A stretch of 64,000 bases of DNA from Amycolatopsis nivea. Lineage in GTDB: Bacteria > Actinomycetota > Actinomycetes > Mycobacteriales > Pseudonocardiaceae. The stretch lies in contig NZ_SDLT01000033.1 in assembly GCF_004522235.1 (NCBI RefSeq), positions 13,822-77,821 of the forward strand, in the 5' to 3' direction. Below, one piece after another: positions 36,003 to 45,258 of this stretch (position 1 is the first letter of the stretch; the number at the start of each line of letters is the position of its first letter). A program made the position numbers and the translations under genes. The notes below the pieces were generated by a model. The model did not search any database and was not told the origin of the DNA. It worked only from the letters and a program-made list of their open reading frames with translations.

Positions 36003-37132
36003 CTGCGCAAGACCCGCCTCCGGAGCACCCTCGTCCGCATCCGGCTCGCACGATCGGGTACATGATCCCGACGTTCGTGCTGCGCCTGCTGCAGTTCATC
36101 CTGATCGTGGTCGGCGCGACCGTCGGCACGGCGACGCTGATCATCTGGGTCGGCTTCCCGATCCTGCTGGCCGTCACCGGCTTCATCCGCTGGTCCGGCG
36201 ACCTCGAACGGCGCTGGGCCCGCCGGATGCTCGGCACCCCGCTGGGCCCGGTCGAGCGGCTGCCGCTGGAAGGGCAGCCGATGACCCGCCGCTGGCTCAC
36301 CCGGCTGTCCGACCCGACGACCTGGCGCGACCTGGCTTATCTCCTGGCCGCGTTCCCGCTGTCGATCGTCGAGCTGCCGATCGCGCTCGCGTCGATCGTG
36401 CTGCTGCCGATGGCGATCTGGGTGACGCCGTGGCTGGGCTGGCTGCACGGCAACCTGGCGCTGTCGCTGCTGGGCCCGAACCGCACGAAGAAGCTGGAGA
36501 AGAAGGCCGAGCACCTGCAGGCGTCGCGAGCTCGGGGCGTGGACGCCGCGGAGGCCGAACGCCGCCGGATCGAGCGCGACCTGCACGACGGCGCTCAGCA
36601 GCGGCTCGTGGCGGTCGCGATGAGCCTCGGCCGGGCGAAGTCGAAGTTCGACAACGACCCGAACGCGGTGCGCGACCTGATCGACGAGGCCCATTCGGAC
36701 GCCAAGCTCGCCGTTTCGGAACTGCGCGACCTCGCCCGCGGCATCTACCCCGCCGTGCTGGGCGACCGCGGTCTCGACGCGGCTTTGTCCGCACAGGCCG
36801 CGAAGTCGCCGATCCCGGTGGACGTGCACGTCGACGTCGAGCCCCGCCCGCCGGCCGCGGTCGAGACCACCGCGTACTTCATCGTCGGCGAGACCCTCAC
36901 CAACATCGCCAAGCACTCCGGTGCGACCGAGGCGATGGTGAAGGTGTGGCGCTCGGACACGCACGTCATCACCGAAATCACCGACAACGGCCACGGCGGC
37001 GCCGAAGTACGCCCCGGCGGCGGGCTCGCCGGGCTGGCCGACCGAGCAGCGACCATCGACGGCGTGATCACCGTCGTGAGCCCAGTCGGCGGGCCGACGG
37101 TCATCAGGGCGGACCTGCCGTGTCAATGGTGA
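35999..37132 (+). CDS. Sensor histidine kinase with putative-sensor domain (NarL type)
   Basis: A 377-residue kinase. Residues ~20-150 form the membrane putative-sensor domain (RWLTRLSDPTTWRDLAYLL). The HisKA_3 motif follows in RRRIERDLHDGAQQRLVA with the phosphoacceptor histidine, then a compact HATPase domain (TAYFIVGETLTNIAKHSGA and GGGLAGLADRA). It acts with the response regulator encoded 57 bases downstream. The start is ATG 35999. Confidence 0.93.
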   Translation: MTAQDPPPEHPRPHPARTIGYMIPTFVLRLLQFILIVVGATVGTATLIIWVGFPILLAVTGFIRWSGDLERRWARRMLGTPLGPVERLPLEGQPMTRRWLTRLSDPTTWRDLAYLLAAFPLSIVELPIALASIVLLPMAIWVTPWLGWLHGNLALSLLGPNRTKKLEKKAEHLQASRARGVDAAEAERRRIERDLHDGAQQRLVAVAMSLGRAKSKFDNDPNAVRDLIDEAHSDAKLAVSELRDLARGIYPAVLGDRGLDAALSAQAAKSPIPVDVHVDVEPRPPAAVETTAYFIVGETLTNIAKHSGATEAMVKVWRSDTHVITEITDNGHGGAEVRPGGGLAGLADRAATIDGVITVVSPVGGPTVIRADLPCQW

Positions 37133-37135
37133 CCC

Positions 37136-37177
37136 GTCCGTGAGTGAATAGCCTCCGGGAGCTTTTCACTCACGGAC
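37136..37177. terminator. Stem-loop between kinase and response-regulator genes
   Basis: Arms GTCCGTGAGTGAA and complement (13 bp) with a 16-base loop lie 3 bases after the kinase stop and 12 bases before the regulator start. It could lower or modulate downstream expression; an RNA-processing signal is the alternative. Confidence 0.45.
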
Positions 37178-37189
37178 CTGGGGGCCTTG

Positions 37190-37831
37190 ATGCGAGTAGT
37201 GATCGCGGAAGACGCCGTGTTGCTTCGGGCCGGGGTCACCCGGTTGCTCGCCGACGAGGGCATCGAGACCGTCGCCGCGGTCGACAACGGCGACGATCTG
37301 CTCGGCGCGATCACCGAACACCGTCCTGACCTGGCGATTGTCGACGTCCGGATGCCGCCGACGTTCACCGACGAGGGCTTGCGCGCGGCGTTGGCGGCTC
37401 GCAAGGAGATCGCCGGCCTGCCGGTGCTCGTGCTGTCTCAGTACGTCGAGGAAAGCTACGCGGTCGAGCTGCTGTCCGGTGGTGCCGGAGGCGTCGGTTA
37501 CCTGCTGAAAGAGCGCGTCGCCGACGTGGACGAGTTCCTGGACGCGGTCCGTCGCGTCGCGGACGGCGGCACCGCCATCGACCCCGACGTCATCGCCCAA
37601 TTGATGGCTCGCGGCCGCCGCAACCCGCTCGATGCGCTCACCGCGCGTGAGTCCGAGGTGCTCGGCCTGATGGCGCAGGGACTGTCGAACAACGCCATCG
37701 CGAACTCGCTGGTCGTGTCGCACGGAGCGGTCGAAAAGCACATCGGCAACATCTTCTCGAAGCTCGGTCTCGAGGCCAGTTCCGAGGAACATCGCCGGGT
37801 TCGCGCGGTGCTGACCTACCTCGGCCGCTGA
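37190..37831 (+). CDS. NarL/LuxR-family response regulator
   Basis: A 213-residue regulator with a receiver (RVVIAEDAVLLRAG; phosphoacceptor in LAIVDVRMPP; LLKERV) and a LuxR-type helix-turn-helix (LTARESEVLGLMAQGLSNNA). It is the partner of the kinase upstream. ATG 37190 is preferred over the TTG directly before it. Target genes are unknown. Confidence 0.92.
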   Translation: MRVVIAEDAVLLRAGVTRLLADEGIETVAAVDNGDDLLGAITEHRPDLAIVDVRMPPTFTDEGLRAALAARKEIAGLPVLVLSQYVEESYAVELLSGGAGGVGYLLKERVADVDEFLDAVRRVADGGTAIDPDVIAQLMARGRRNPLDALTARESEVLGLMAQGLSNNAIANSLVVSHGAVEKHIGNIFSKLGLEASSEEHRRVRAVLTYLGR

Positions 37832-37910
37832 AACCCCTCACTCGAACTGACGGCAGCCCCGACGCGGGTCCCTCGCCTACCATGGACTGATGCCGAGCGA
37901 GGAGAACCCG

Positions 37911-38129
37911 ATGTCCGACCGCAGCGTCCGCTTCTTCGGCGGCCCGCTCGACGGCCGGGTGCAGGAACTCGCCGACGAGGAACCGGTTCCGGGCACCGTC
38001 GTGCGGCACATCCACCTGCACGGCGGACCGAAAATCGAGACGCGGTACGAACTCGGCCTCACCGAGGACGGCTGGGCGTACCGGGTGCAGGCGCACGAAT
38101 CCGAACCGGAGCCGGACACCCTGTCCTAG
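37911..38129 (+). CDS. Small soluble protein, unknown function
   Basis: A 72-residue acidic protein that starts MSDRSVRFFGGPLDGRVQEL; the FGGPLDGR motif and strand-rich rest (GTVVRHIHLHGG, ETRYELG) are seen in small actinobacterial hypothetical proteins. ATG 37911 has GAGGAG seven bases upstream; an ATG at 37890 would add 7 residues. Function unknown. Confidence 0.7.
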   Translation: MSDRSVRFFGGPLDGRVQELADEEPVPGTVVRHIHLHGGPKIETRYELGLTEDGWAYRVQAHESEPEPDTLS

Positions 38130-38231
38130 CCCGGTAGGGCAAACCCCACCTTTCGCCTACTGCTGACCCAACCCCGTTTTCGGTGGTCTGCACCGCTGTC
38201 TCGGAGCCCGGAAACCGACAGGCTCTTCAGC

Positions 38232-39533
38232 ATGACGACGAGCCAGCTGCAGACCCGCGGCACCAGGGCGACCCGGGACAAATTTCTCGACGTGGTACGC
38301 GCCGGAGCGATCCTCGCGGTGGTCGCGCAGCACTGGACGATGCCGGTGCTTTCCTTCTCCGGCAACACTCTCGCCACCGGAAACGCCCTCGCGACGCCTG
38401 GCTGGTGGATCATCACCTGGGCCTCGCAGGTCATGCCCCTCGTCTTCTTCGCAGGCGGCGCGGCGAACCTGATCTCGTTGCGCCGTGCGGAATCCACCCG
38501 CGCCTGGTTCGCCGGACGCGTTCGCCGGCTGCTCATTCCGGTGCTGCCGCTGATGGCGGTGTGGCTCGTCGTGCCGGATCTGTTGCGCGGCATGGGAGTT
38601 CCGCCGCAACCGGTCCAGGTGGCCAGCGCGATCGCCGCGCAGTTGCTCTGGTTCCTCTCGGTCTACCTGCTCACCGTGCTGCTCACGCCGCTGATGGTCG
38701 CCGCGCACCGCCGCTGGGGTCTCGCGGTTCCGGCGGTGCTGGCCGGACTGGGCGTTCTCGTTGACGTGGCACGGTTCTCCGACCTCGGGATGATCGGATA
38801 CGCCAACGCCGTCATCGTCTGGGTCGCCGTGCACCAACTCGGCTTCCACTACGTCGAAGGCCGCCTCGGCTCGCTCAGCCGCCGTGCCGCGCTGGCCGTT
38901 TCCGTCGCCGGTTTCGGGGTGACGGCGCTGCTGGTCGCGTTCGGTCCTTACCCGGCGAGCATGATCGGCATGCCGGGCGCGCCGGTGTCCAACATGAGCC
39001 CGCCCACCGTCCTGCTGCTGTTCCTCGCGCTCGGCCAGATCGGGTTCCTGCTGGCGTTCCGCGAGAAGCTCGTCTCGCTCCCCCGCGTCACCGCGGCGCT
39101 CAGCTGGCTCAGCCCGCGGTTCATGTCGGTCTACCTCTGGCACATGCCTGCGCTGGTCGTGGTTTCCGGCGTGACCGTCCTCGGCCTCGGCTACTCGACG
39201 CCGACCCCGGGTTCGTCGATGTGGTTCCTGATGGCGCCCGCCTGGATCGCCGTGTGCGGAGCGGTGCTGCTGGGTCTGCTGCGCCTGTTCGAGCGCTTCG
39301 AAACGCAGCCGGACGGCCTGGTCGTGACCGCTCGGACACCGCAGCTGGTGCTGGCGGGCCTGCTCGCCTCCGGCGGTCTACTGGGACTGGCCGCGCACGG
39401 GTTCGCCCCGCTCAACGACAACCTGCTGACCGGTCCGCTGCCCTGGGTGGCGCTGGTCGCGGCCGGATACGCACTGGCCGGACGTCAGGTGTCGATGACG
39501 CGCAGCCGGGCTCTCGTGGCGGTCAAACGCTGA
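38232..39533 (+). CDS. Acyltransferase family 3 membrane protein
   Basis: A 433-residue integral membrane protein with about ten to eleven helices. The family signature is near the N-terminus: FLDVVRAGAILAVVAQHW, then SQVMPLVFFAGGAANL, and later SVYLWHMPALVV. The family transfers acyl groups to sugars or other carbohydrates on the membrane or envelope. The acceptor is unknown. It ends 11 bases inside the convergent amidohydrolase gene (overlap 39523-39533). Confidence 0.85.
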   Translation: MTTSQLQTRGTRATRDKFLDVVRAGAILAVVAQHWTMPVLSFSGNTLATGNALATPGWWIITWASQVMPLVFFAGGAANLISLRRAESTRAWFAGRVRRLLIPVLPLMAVWLVVPDLLRGMGVPPQPVQVASAIAAQLLWFLSVYLLTVLLTPLMVAAHRRWGLAVPAVLAGLGVLVDVARFSDLGMIGYANAVIVWVAVHQLGFHYVEGRLGSLSRRAALAVSVAGFGVTALLVAFGPYPASMIGMPGAPVSNMSPPTVLLLFLALGQIGFLLAFREKLVSLPRVTAALSWLSPRFMSVYLWHMPALVVVSGVTVLGLGYSTPTPGSSMWFLMAPAWIAVCGAVLLGLLRLFERFETQPDGLVVTARTPQLVLAGLLASGGLLGLAAHGFAPLNDNLLTGPLPWVALVAAGYALAGRQVSMTRSRALVAVKR

Positions 39534-40419
39534 GGAGCTTCGCGGGCGTGGCGTGCAGCACCGCCCGCAGGAACGGCTCGCCAAGGCGATCGTCGGCTGC
39601 CCAGCCGGCGATCGCCCGCAGCTGGGTGGCGTAGGAGTACGGGATGTTCGGGAAGTCGGTGCCGAGGACGACGCGGTCGGCCACCTCCGCCAACCGGACC
39701 GTCCAGTCCGGCGGCAGCGGCGACATCGCCTCCGCGAACGGCACGCCGACCATGGTGGTGTCGAGGTGCACGCGCGGGTAGCGCGCCAGCAGCTCGAACG
39801 CGGTGGCGAACTGCGGCATCGCCGCGTGCGCGAGGACGGCGGTGAGCCGAGGATGCCGTTGCAGGACTTCCTCGAACACCTCGAGCCCGGTGAAATCGCC
39901 GCGCAACGGTCCGTGTCCACAGTGGATCACGACCGGCACGCCCGCTTCGGTGAGCGAGCCCCACACCGGGTCGAGCAGCTCGTCCCGCGGGTCGTACGCC
40001 CCGACCTGCACGTGCGCCTTGAAACACCGGGCTCCGGCGCGCAACGCATTGTCCACATAGGACGCCGCGCTCGGCTCCGGGTAGAACGTGCCGGTGGGCA
40101 CCGCTTCCGGCACCTGCTCGGCGAACTCCAGCACCCACGACGTGAGCCACTCCGCCATGCCCGGCTTGTGCGGGTACACCAGCGGCGCGAAAGCTTTCAC
40201 GCCCAGCGCGCGCAACGTGTCGATCCGTTCCGCCTCCGGCGTGCGGTAGTGGATCGGCCACGGCATGCCGTAGTGCTGCTCGGCACGGTCGAAATACGCC
40301 CACACCTTGTCCAGCACGGGCTTCGGCAGGAAGTGGACGTGCAGGTCCACGATGCCGTCGAGGCCGAGCCCGGCGATCCAGCCCGGGACGTCGGCGTCGG
40401 TGGCCGGACCCGCCGTCAC
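39523..40419 (-). CDS. Metal-dependent amidohydrolase (TIM-barrel, amidohydro-rel type)
   Basis: A 298-residue enzyme. The metal site HxH is in IVDLHVHFLPKP (~23-34), further ligands are in VVIHCGHGP and LAHAAMP, and the final Asp is in VVLGTDFPNIPYS. The fold is that of decarboxylases and hydrolases of the ACMSD/PF04909 group; the substrate is unknown. The GTG start overlaps the smpB stop by 4 bases, so it is expressed with smpB. Confidence 0.85.
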   Translation of the reverse strand: MTAGPATDADVPGWIAGLGLDGIVDLHVHFLPKPVLDKVWAYFDRAEQHYGMPWPIHYRTPEAERIDTLRALGVKAFAPLVYPHKPGMAEWLTSWVLEFAEQVPEAVPTGTFYPEPSAASYVDNALRAGARCFKAHVQVGAYDPRDELLDPVWGSLTEAGVPVVIHCGHGPLRGDFTGLEVFEEVLQRHPRLTAVLAHAAMPQFATAFELLARYPRVHLDTTMVGVPFAEAMSPLPPDWTVRLAEVADRVVLGTDFPNIPYSYATQLRAIAGWAADDRLGEPFLRAVLHATPAKLLSV

Positions 40420-40898
40420 TCCGTGAACCGGCCCTTCAACGCCCGCCCCATCGCACGGCTGATGTCCTTCTGCGCGTCGCGCTTGGCGAGCGACTGCCGC
40501 TTGTCGTAGGCCTTCTTGCCCTTGGCCAGCGCGATCTCGACCTTGACCTTGCCGTCCTTGAAGTACATCGACAGCGGCACGAGCGACAGACCGCTTTCCT
40601 TGGTCTTGCCGATGAGCCGTTCGATCTCGCGCCGGTGCAGCAGCAGCTTCCGCGTGCGCCGCGGCATGTGGTTGGTCCAGGTGCCCTGGGTGTACTCCGG
40701 GATGTGGACGTTGCGCAGCCACACCTCGCCGTCGTCCACCGTCGCGAACGCGTCCACAAGGGAGGCTTTGCCTGCGCGCAGGCTCTTCACCTCGGTGCCC
40801 TGCAGCACCATCCCGGCCTCATAGGTGTCCAGGATGGAGTAGTCGTGCCGAGCCTTGCGGTTCGACGCGATGACCTTCTGTCCACGTTCCTTGGGCAT
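40416..40898 (-). CDS. smpB: SsrA-binding protein SmpB
   Basis: A 160-residue beta-barrel protein that brings tmRNA to stalled ribosomes. It shows VIASNRKARHDYSI at the N-terminus, YEAGMVLQGTEVKSLR, and the basic C-terminal tail AKRDAQKDISRAMGRALKGRF that enters the decoding site. ATG 40898 is preferred over GTG 40907. It follows ftsX on the same strand after a 51-base gap, in the common prfB-ftsE-ftsX-smpB order. Confidence 0.97.
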   Translation of the reverse strand: MPKERGQKVIASNRKARHDYSILDTYEAGMVLQGTEVKSLRAGKASLVDAFATVDDGEVWLRNVHIPEYTQGTWTNHMPRRTRKLLLHRREIERLIGKTKESGLSLVPLSMYFKDGKVKVEIALAKGKKAYDKRQSLAKRDAQKDISRAMGRALKGRFTE

Positions 40899-40949
40899 AC
40901 CGACCACTTTACGTGATGTGTCCGACGGCGAGCAGCGGATTTCTTTCCG

Positions 40950-41843
40950 CTAGTGCCGCACGTACAGGCGCAGCGTGACGTACCCGGTGATCGCCGAGAT
41001 CACGATCGACACCGCGAGCAGGATCGGCGCGACCGGGAACAGCACCTCGAGCGTGGTGATCTGCGGGAACACTTCGCCGGTGAAGACCGTGTCGAGGAAG
41101 GACAGCTTCGTCAGAAGCAGGAACACCACCCCGAGCACGGCGCCGACCGTGCCGGCGACCACCGCCTCCAGGAGGAACGGCAGCTGGGTATACCACCGCG
41201 TCGCGCCCACCAGGCGCATGATGCCGACTTCCGTCCGCCTCGTGAACGCCGAAACCTGAATAGTGTTCGCGATCAGCAGCAAGGCGGCGACGGCCATGAT
41301 GAGCGCCATCACGAACGCGATGTTCCGGACGCCGTTGAAGACGTTGAACACGCGGTCGAGGAACTTCTTCTGGTCGTCGACCTTCTTGACGCCGGGCTGG
41401 CCGGTGTACTGCTTGATGATCGCGTCGGACCGGTCCGGGTCCTTCAGCTTCACCTGCAGCGACGCGGGCAGCGCCTCGGGGCCGGTCAGCTCGAGCAGTT
41501 CGGGCTGGCTCGCGAAGATCTTCTTGAACCGGTCGTAGGCCTGGTCGCGGTTCTCGTACACGACCGATTCGACGCCGGGGTTGTTCTGCAGCGACTGGCG
41601 GAGCCCGGTGCAGAGCGCCTGCGTGCAGTTCTTGTCGTTCGCGCTCACGTCGTCGACCAGCGTGACCGAAACTTCGACTTCGGCGAGGAAGTTCGCCTTC
41701 ATCTTGTCGATCGTGCGCACGGCGAGCAGACCGCCGCCGAGCATGGCGAGCGAGACCGCGGTGGTGAGGATCATCGCGATGGTCATCGTGACGTTCCGGC
41801 GCAAACCGGTGACGACCTCGCTGAAGACGAAACTGGCACGCAT
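40950..41843 (-). CDS. ftsX: Cell-division protein FtsX
   Basis: A 297-residue membrane protein with four helices: one near the N-terminus (~20-45), an outside domain (~50-165) with two cysteines (NCTQALC), and three at the C-terminus (~175-290). FtsX with FtsE transmits ATP hydrolysis in the cytoplasm to peptidoglycan hydrolases outside. MRLVGATRWYTQLPFL is the coupling region. It follows ftsE after 45 bases. Confidence 0.96.
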   Translation of the reverse strand: MRASFVFSEVVTGLRRNVTMTIAMILTTAVSLAMLGGGLLAVRTIDKMKANFLAEVEVSVTLVDDVSANDKNCTQALCTGLRQSLQNNPGVESVVYENRDQAYDRFKKIFASQPELLELTGPEALPASLQVKLKDPDRSDAIIKQYTGQPGVKKVDDQKKFLDRVFNVFNGVRNIAFVMALIMAVAALLLIANTIQVSAFTRRTEVGIMRLVGATRWYTQLPFLLEAVVAGTVGAVLGVVFLLLTKLSFLDTVFTGEVFPQITTLEVLFPVAPILLAVSIVISAITGYVTLRLYVRH

Positions 41844-41888
41844 CGCTCTCGTAATTCCTTGGGTCGGGGCGGAAAAGGGCGGGGTGCG

Positions 41889-42578
41889 TCAGCGGCCGAT
41901 GCCGTAGACGCCGCGGGCGTCGTCGCGGATCACGCGACCGAGCTGCAGCTCGACGACCCGCCGCCGCATCGAGTCCACGATGGAATGGTCGTGCGTGGCC
42001 ATCAGCACCGTGGTGCCGGTGCGGTTGATCCGCTCCAGCAGCAGCATGATGTCCTGGCTGGTGTCCGGGTCGAGGTTCCCGGTGGGCTCGTCGGCGAGCA
42101 GCACGAGCGGCCGGTTCACGAACGCGCGGGCGATCGCGACGCGCTGCTGCTCGCCGCCGGAGAGCTCGTTGGGCAGCCGGTCGGCTTTGCCGTCGAGGCC
42201 GACGAGTTCGAGCACCTCGGGCACGACCTTGCGGATCGTGGGCCGCGGTTTCCCGATCACCTCGAGGGCGAACGCGACGTTTTCCGCGACGGTTTTGTTG
42301 GCCAGCAGCCGGAAGTCCTGGAACACGCAGCCGATGGTCTGGCGCAGGCGGGGGACCCTGCGCCGGGCGAGCTTGGCGACGTCGAAGTTCGACACCATGA
42401 CCCGGCCCTTGGAAGGCACCTCTTCGCGCAGCAGCAGCCGCAGGAACGTCGACTTCCCGGAACCGGACGGGCCGATGAGGAAGACGAACTCACCCTTGTC
42501 GATCTCGACCGACACCCGTTCGAGGGCGGGACGGGTCGAGGTCTTGTAGACCTTGGAAACCTCTTCGAGCCGGATCAC
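41889..42578 (-). CDS. ftsE: Cell-division ATP-binding protein FtsE
   Basis: A 229-residue ABC ATPase. Walker A is GPSGSGKST (~35-43), the signature is LSGGEQQRVAIARA, Walker B is LLADEPTGNLD and the switch histidine is in MATHDHSIVD. It starts IRLEEVSKVYKT, the FtsE form. It pairs with FtsX; the gene lies between prfB and ftsX as in mycobacteria and Streptomyces. Confidence 0.97.
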   Translation of the reverse strand: MIRLEEVSKVYKTSTRPALERVSVEIDKGEFVFLIGPSGSGKSTFLRLLLREEVPSKGRVMVSNFDVAKLARRRVPRLRQTIGCVFQDFRLLANKTVAENVAFALEVIGKPRPTIRKVVPEVLELVGLDGKADRLPNELSGGEQQRVAIARAFVNRPLVLLADEPTGNLDPDTSQDIMLLLERINRTGTTVLMATHDHSIVDSMRRRVVELQLGRVIRDDARGVYGIGR

Positions 42579-42676
42579 GGTTCGGCATCCTACCCATGGG
42601 CCCCGTTAAGCCCGGGTTGCCGGTGCCTTGGGTGACCCGCGCCTCGTCCCGGCGCGGGTCGCCGCGGCGACGCGGA

Positions 42677-43780
<1,104 letters not shown>

Positions 43781-43802
43781 GTCGGACAAGGTTACGGCAA
43801 AA

Positions 43803-43831
43803 CCCACGACCGGTCGCGAACCGGTCGTGGG
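43803..43831 (-). terminator. Intrinsic terminator between padR-type gene and prfB
   Basis: Stem CCCACGACCGG with exact complement, 7-base loop, followed on the minus strand by TTTT. It starts 13 bases after the PadR stop and supports the shorter prfB start. Confidence 0.75.
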
Positions 43832-43844
43832 GCCGGGGCGGCGC

Positions 43845-44345
43845 TCAGGCCTGCGGGATCGAGTCGAGCAGCTTCAGGGCGGCCTTGGCCTGCGCCTGGG
43901 CGAACTCGGCGACTGCCTTGGCGTAGGGGCCGTCGGCGGTCTTGGCGGCGTTCTTGGCCTCTTCGAGCTGGGCCTGGTAGGTGGTGCGGGCGCTGTCGAG
44001 CAGGGCGCCGCGCTGCTTGGCCGTCAGGGAGCCGGCGTGCACGAGCCGCAGGATGAGCGGGCTGCGCAGGTGGTCGGGTCCGGCCTCGGACGTGAGCCAC
44101 GTCTTGAAGGCCTTCTTGCCCGCCGCGGTGAGCACGTACTGCTGGCTCGAACGGGGCCCTTGCTTGCCGAGCCGGACGAGACCCTCTTTCGAGAGCGCCG
44201 GGAGCTCGCGGTAGACCTGGCTGCGGGTGACACTGAAGAAGGCGCCGAAGCGCTCGTCGGCGCCCGACACGAGCTGCCCGCCGGTGGCGGGACCGTCGTG
44301 GAGCAGACCGAGCAGAGCGGCGGCGGTTGCATTCAATTCGGACAC
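43845..44345 (-). CDS. PadR-family transcriptional regulator
   Basis: A 166-residue regulator with an N-terminal winged helix (ALLGLLHDGPATGGQL, FFSVTRSQVYRELPAL, GLVRLGKQGPRSSQQYVLT) and a helical C-terminal dimerisation half. GTG 44345 is used, with GAGGG at its 5' side; a TTG three codons later has better spacing to the same ribosome site. Target unknown; neighbours give no clue. Confidence 0.85.
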   Translation of the reverse strand: MSELNATAAALLGLLHDGPATGGQLVSGADERFGAFFSVTRSQVYRELPALSKEGLVRLGKQGPRSSQQYVLTAAGKKAFKTWLTSEAGPDHLRSPLILRLVHAGSLTAKQRGALLDSARTTYQAQLEEAKNAAKTADGPYAKAVAEFAQAQAKAALKLLDSIPQA

Positions 44346-44534
44346 CCCTCTACGGTCCCACTTATCCGCCGCTGTGTCCACAGTGGTCACCAATCAGTCC
44401 ATTGTGGCCAGCGGCAACCCCTCTAACAGCCCAGTCCGCAGGTATGTCCACAATAGACTCTGCCACTCTGAGCAACCACCGCCGAAACGATCACCGCGCC
44501 GCAACCACCACCCGAGCGACGGCCAAATGGCGCA

Positions 44535-44578
44535 CAAAAAAGCCGGGGCCCGTGCATCCGCACGAGCCCCGGCTTTCG
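44535..44578 (-). terminator. Terminator of initiator tRNA gene copy 1
   Basis: A long stem (AAAGCCGGGGC with complement, extended by CGTGC/GCACG) followed on the minus strand by TTTTTT (rc of 44536-44541), 8 bases beyond the tRNA 3' end. Confidence 0.85.
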
Positions 44579-44585
44579 TTCCACG

Positions 44586-44659
44586 TAGCGGGGACAGGAT
44601 TTGAACCTGCGACCTCTGGGTTATGAGCCCAGCGAGCTACCGAGCTGCTCCACCCCGCG
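44586..44659 (-). tRNA. Initiator tRNA-fMet (CAT), copy 1
   Basis: A 74-base cloverleaf: 5' CGCGGGGTGGAGCAG, anticodon CAT in the loop CTCATAA, three consecutive G-C pairs in the anticodon stem (GGG/CCC), and a mismatched first acceptor pair. The last two are initiator features. CCA is not encoded. It is identical to the copy at 45118-45191. Confidence 0.95.
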
Positions 44660-45006
44660 TCGTTGTAAAAACAACTCTACACCCCCGAAAAACCCCTCCG
44701 ACACCACCCCCACAAAACCCCCTCACCAGCAAAAACACCCCACCCCGCCCCGCCCTGCCAGATCAACCTCACCCAAAGACCAAAACCCAGACCCTCAAGC
44801 CAGCCACCCCCAGAACTCGACAGGTTTAGACCTCTACTCGCGTCCGGTGTAAAGAGTCAAAAACCGTTGGGAGCATTGGAATATTCCACACGGCCAACAC
44901 ACAACGAGGAAGTCATGGTGCTTCCGACGGCAATCGTTGCCTTTTCGCAGGCCCCTCGGAGCACCACACCCCAACCGCAAGCCACCCGCCCAACGCAACC
45001 CAACAC
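44660..45006. other. Gap between the two initiator tRNA genes; no gene seen
   Basis: About 350 bases. The first part is C- and A-rich on the plus strand (many CCCC and AAAA runs) and has no convincing start or ribosome site. An AT-richer patch around 44870-44940 could hold promoter elements for tRNA copy 1 on the minus strand. Short frames here cross the repeat and look like noise. Confidence 0.5.
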
Positions 45007-45057
45007 GGGGGTCCAGGGGGCACGCCCCCTGGCGGGGGTCTGGGGGTTCGACCCCCA
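45007..45057. repeat. Dispersed GC-rich repeat, copy B
   Basis: Near-identical to 34655-34706 (differences at a few bases in the loop and spacer). It lies just beyond the terminator of tRNA copy 2, as copy A lies beyond the tmRNA terminator. Confidence 0.75.
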
Positions 45058-45070
45058 GGGCAATAACGAA

Positions 45071-45109
45071 AGAGACCCGCCCTCGCGCTTTCTGCGAGGA
45101 CGGGTCTCT
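45071..45109 (-). terminator. Terminator of initiator tRNA gene copy 2
   Basis: Stem AGAGACCCG/CGGGTCTCT continued by CCTCGC/GCGAGG with a small internal mismatch and a 7-base loop, 8 bases beyond the tRNA 3' end. Confidence 0.75.
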
Positions 45110-45117
45110 TGTCTCTG

Positions 45118-45191
45118 TAGCGGGGACAGGATTTGAACCTGCGACCTCTGGGTTATGAGCCCAGCGAGCTACCGAGCTGCTCCACCCCGCG
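45118..45191 (-). tRNA. Initiator tRNA-fMet (CAT), copy 2
   Basis: Base-for-base identical to copy 1, with the same initiator features. It lies 67 bases beyond the 3' end of the UPF0182 gene on the same strand. Flanks differ from copy 1 beyond about three bases on either side, so the duplicated unit is essentially the tRNA itself. Confidence 0.95.
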
Positions 45192-45258
45192 TCGTAGGAC
45201 CTACCTTACGCCCTGGTTTCGAGCGGGCGCAAAGCAGGTGCCTATTACGTAACCGAGG

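Noticed and set aside
44601..45158. Short open frames across the initiator tRNA genes
   Set aside because: They only read through the tRNA sequence and repeats; identical peptide pieces arise from the duplicated tRNA.
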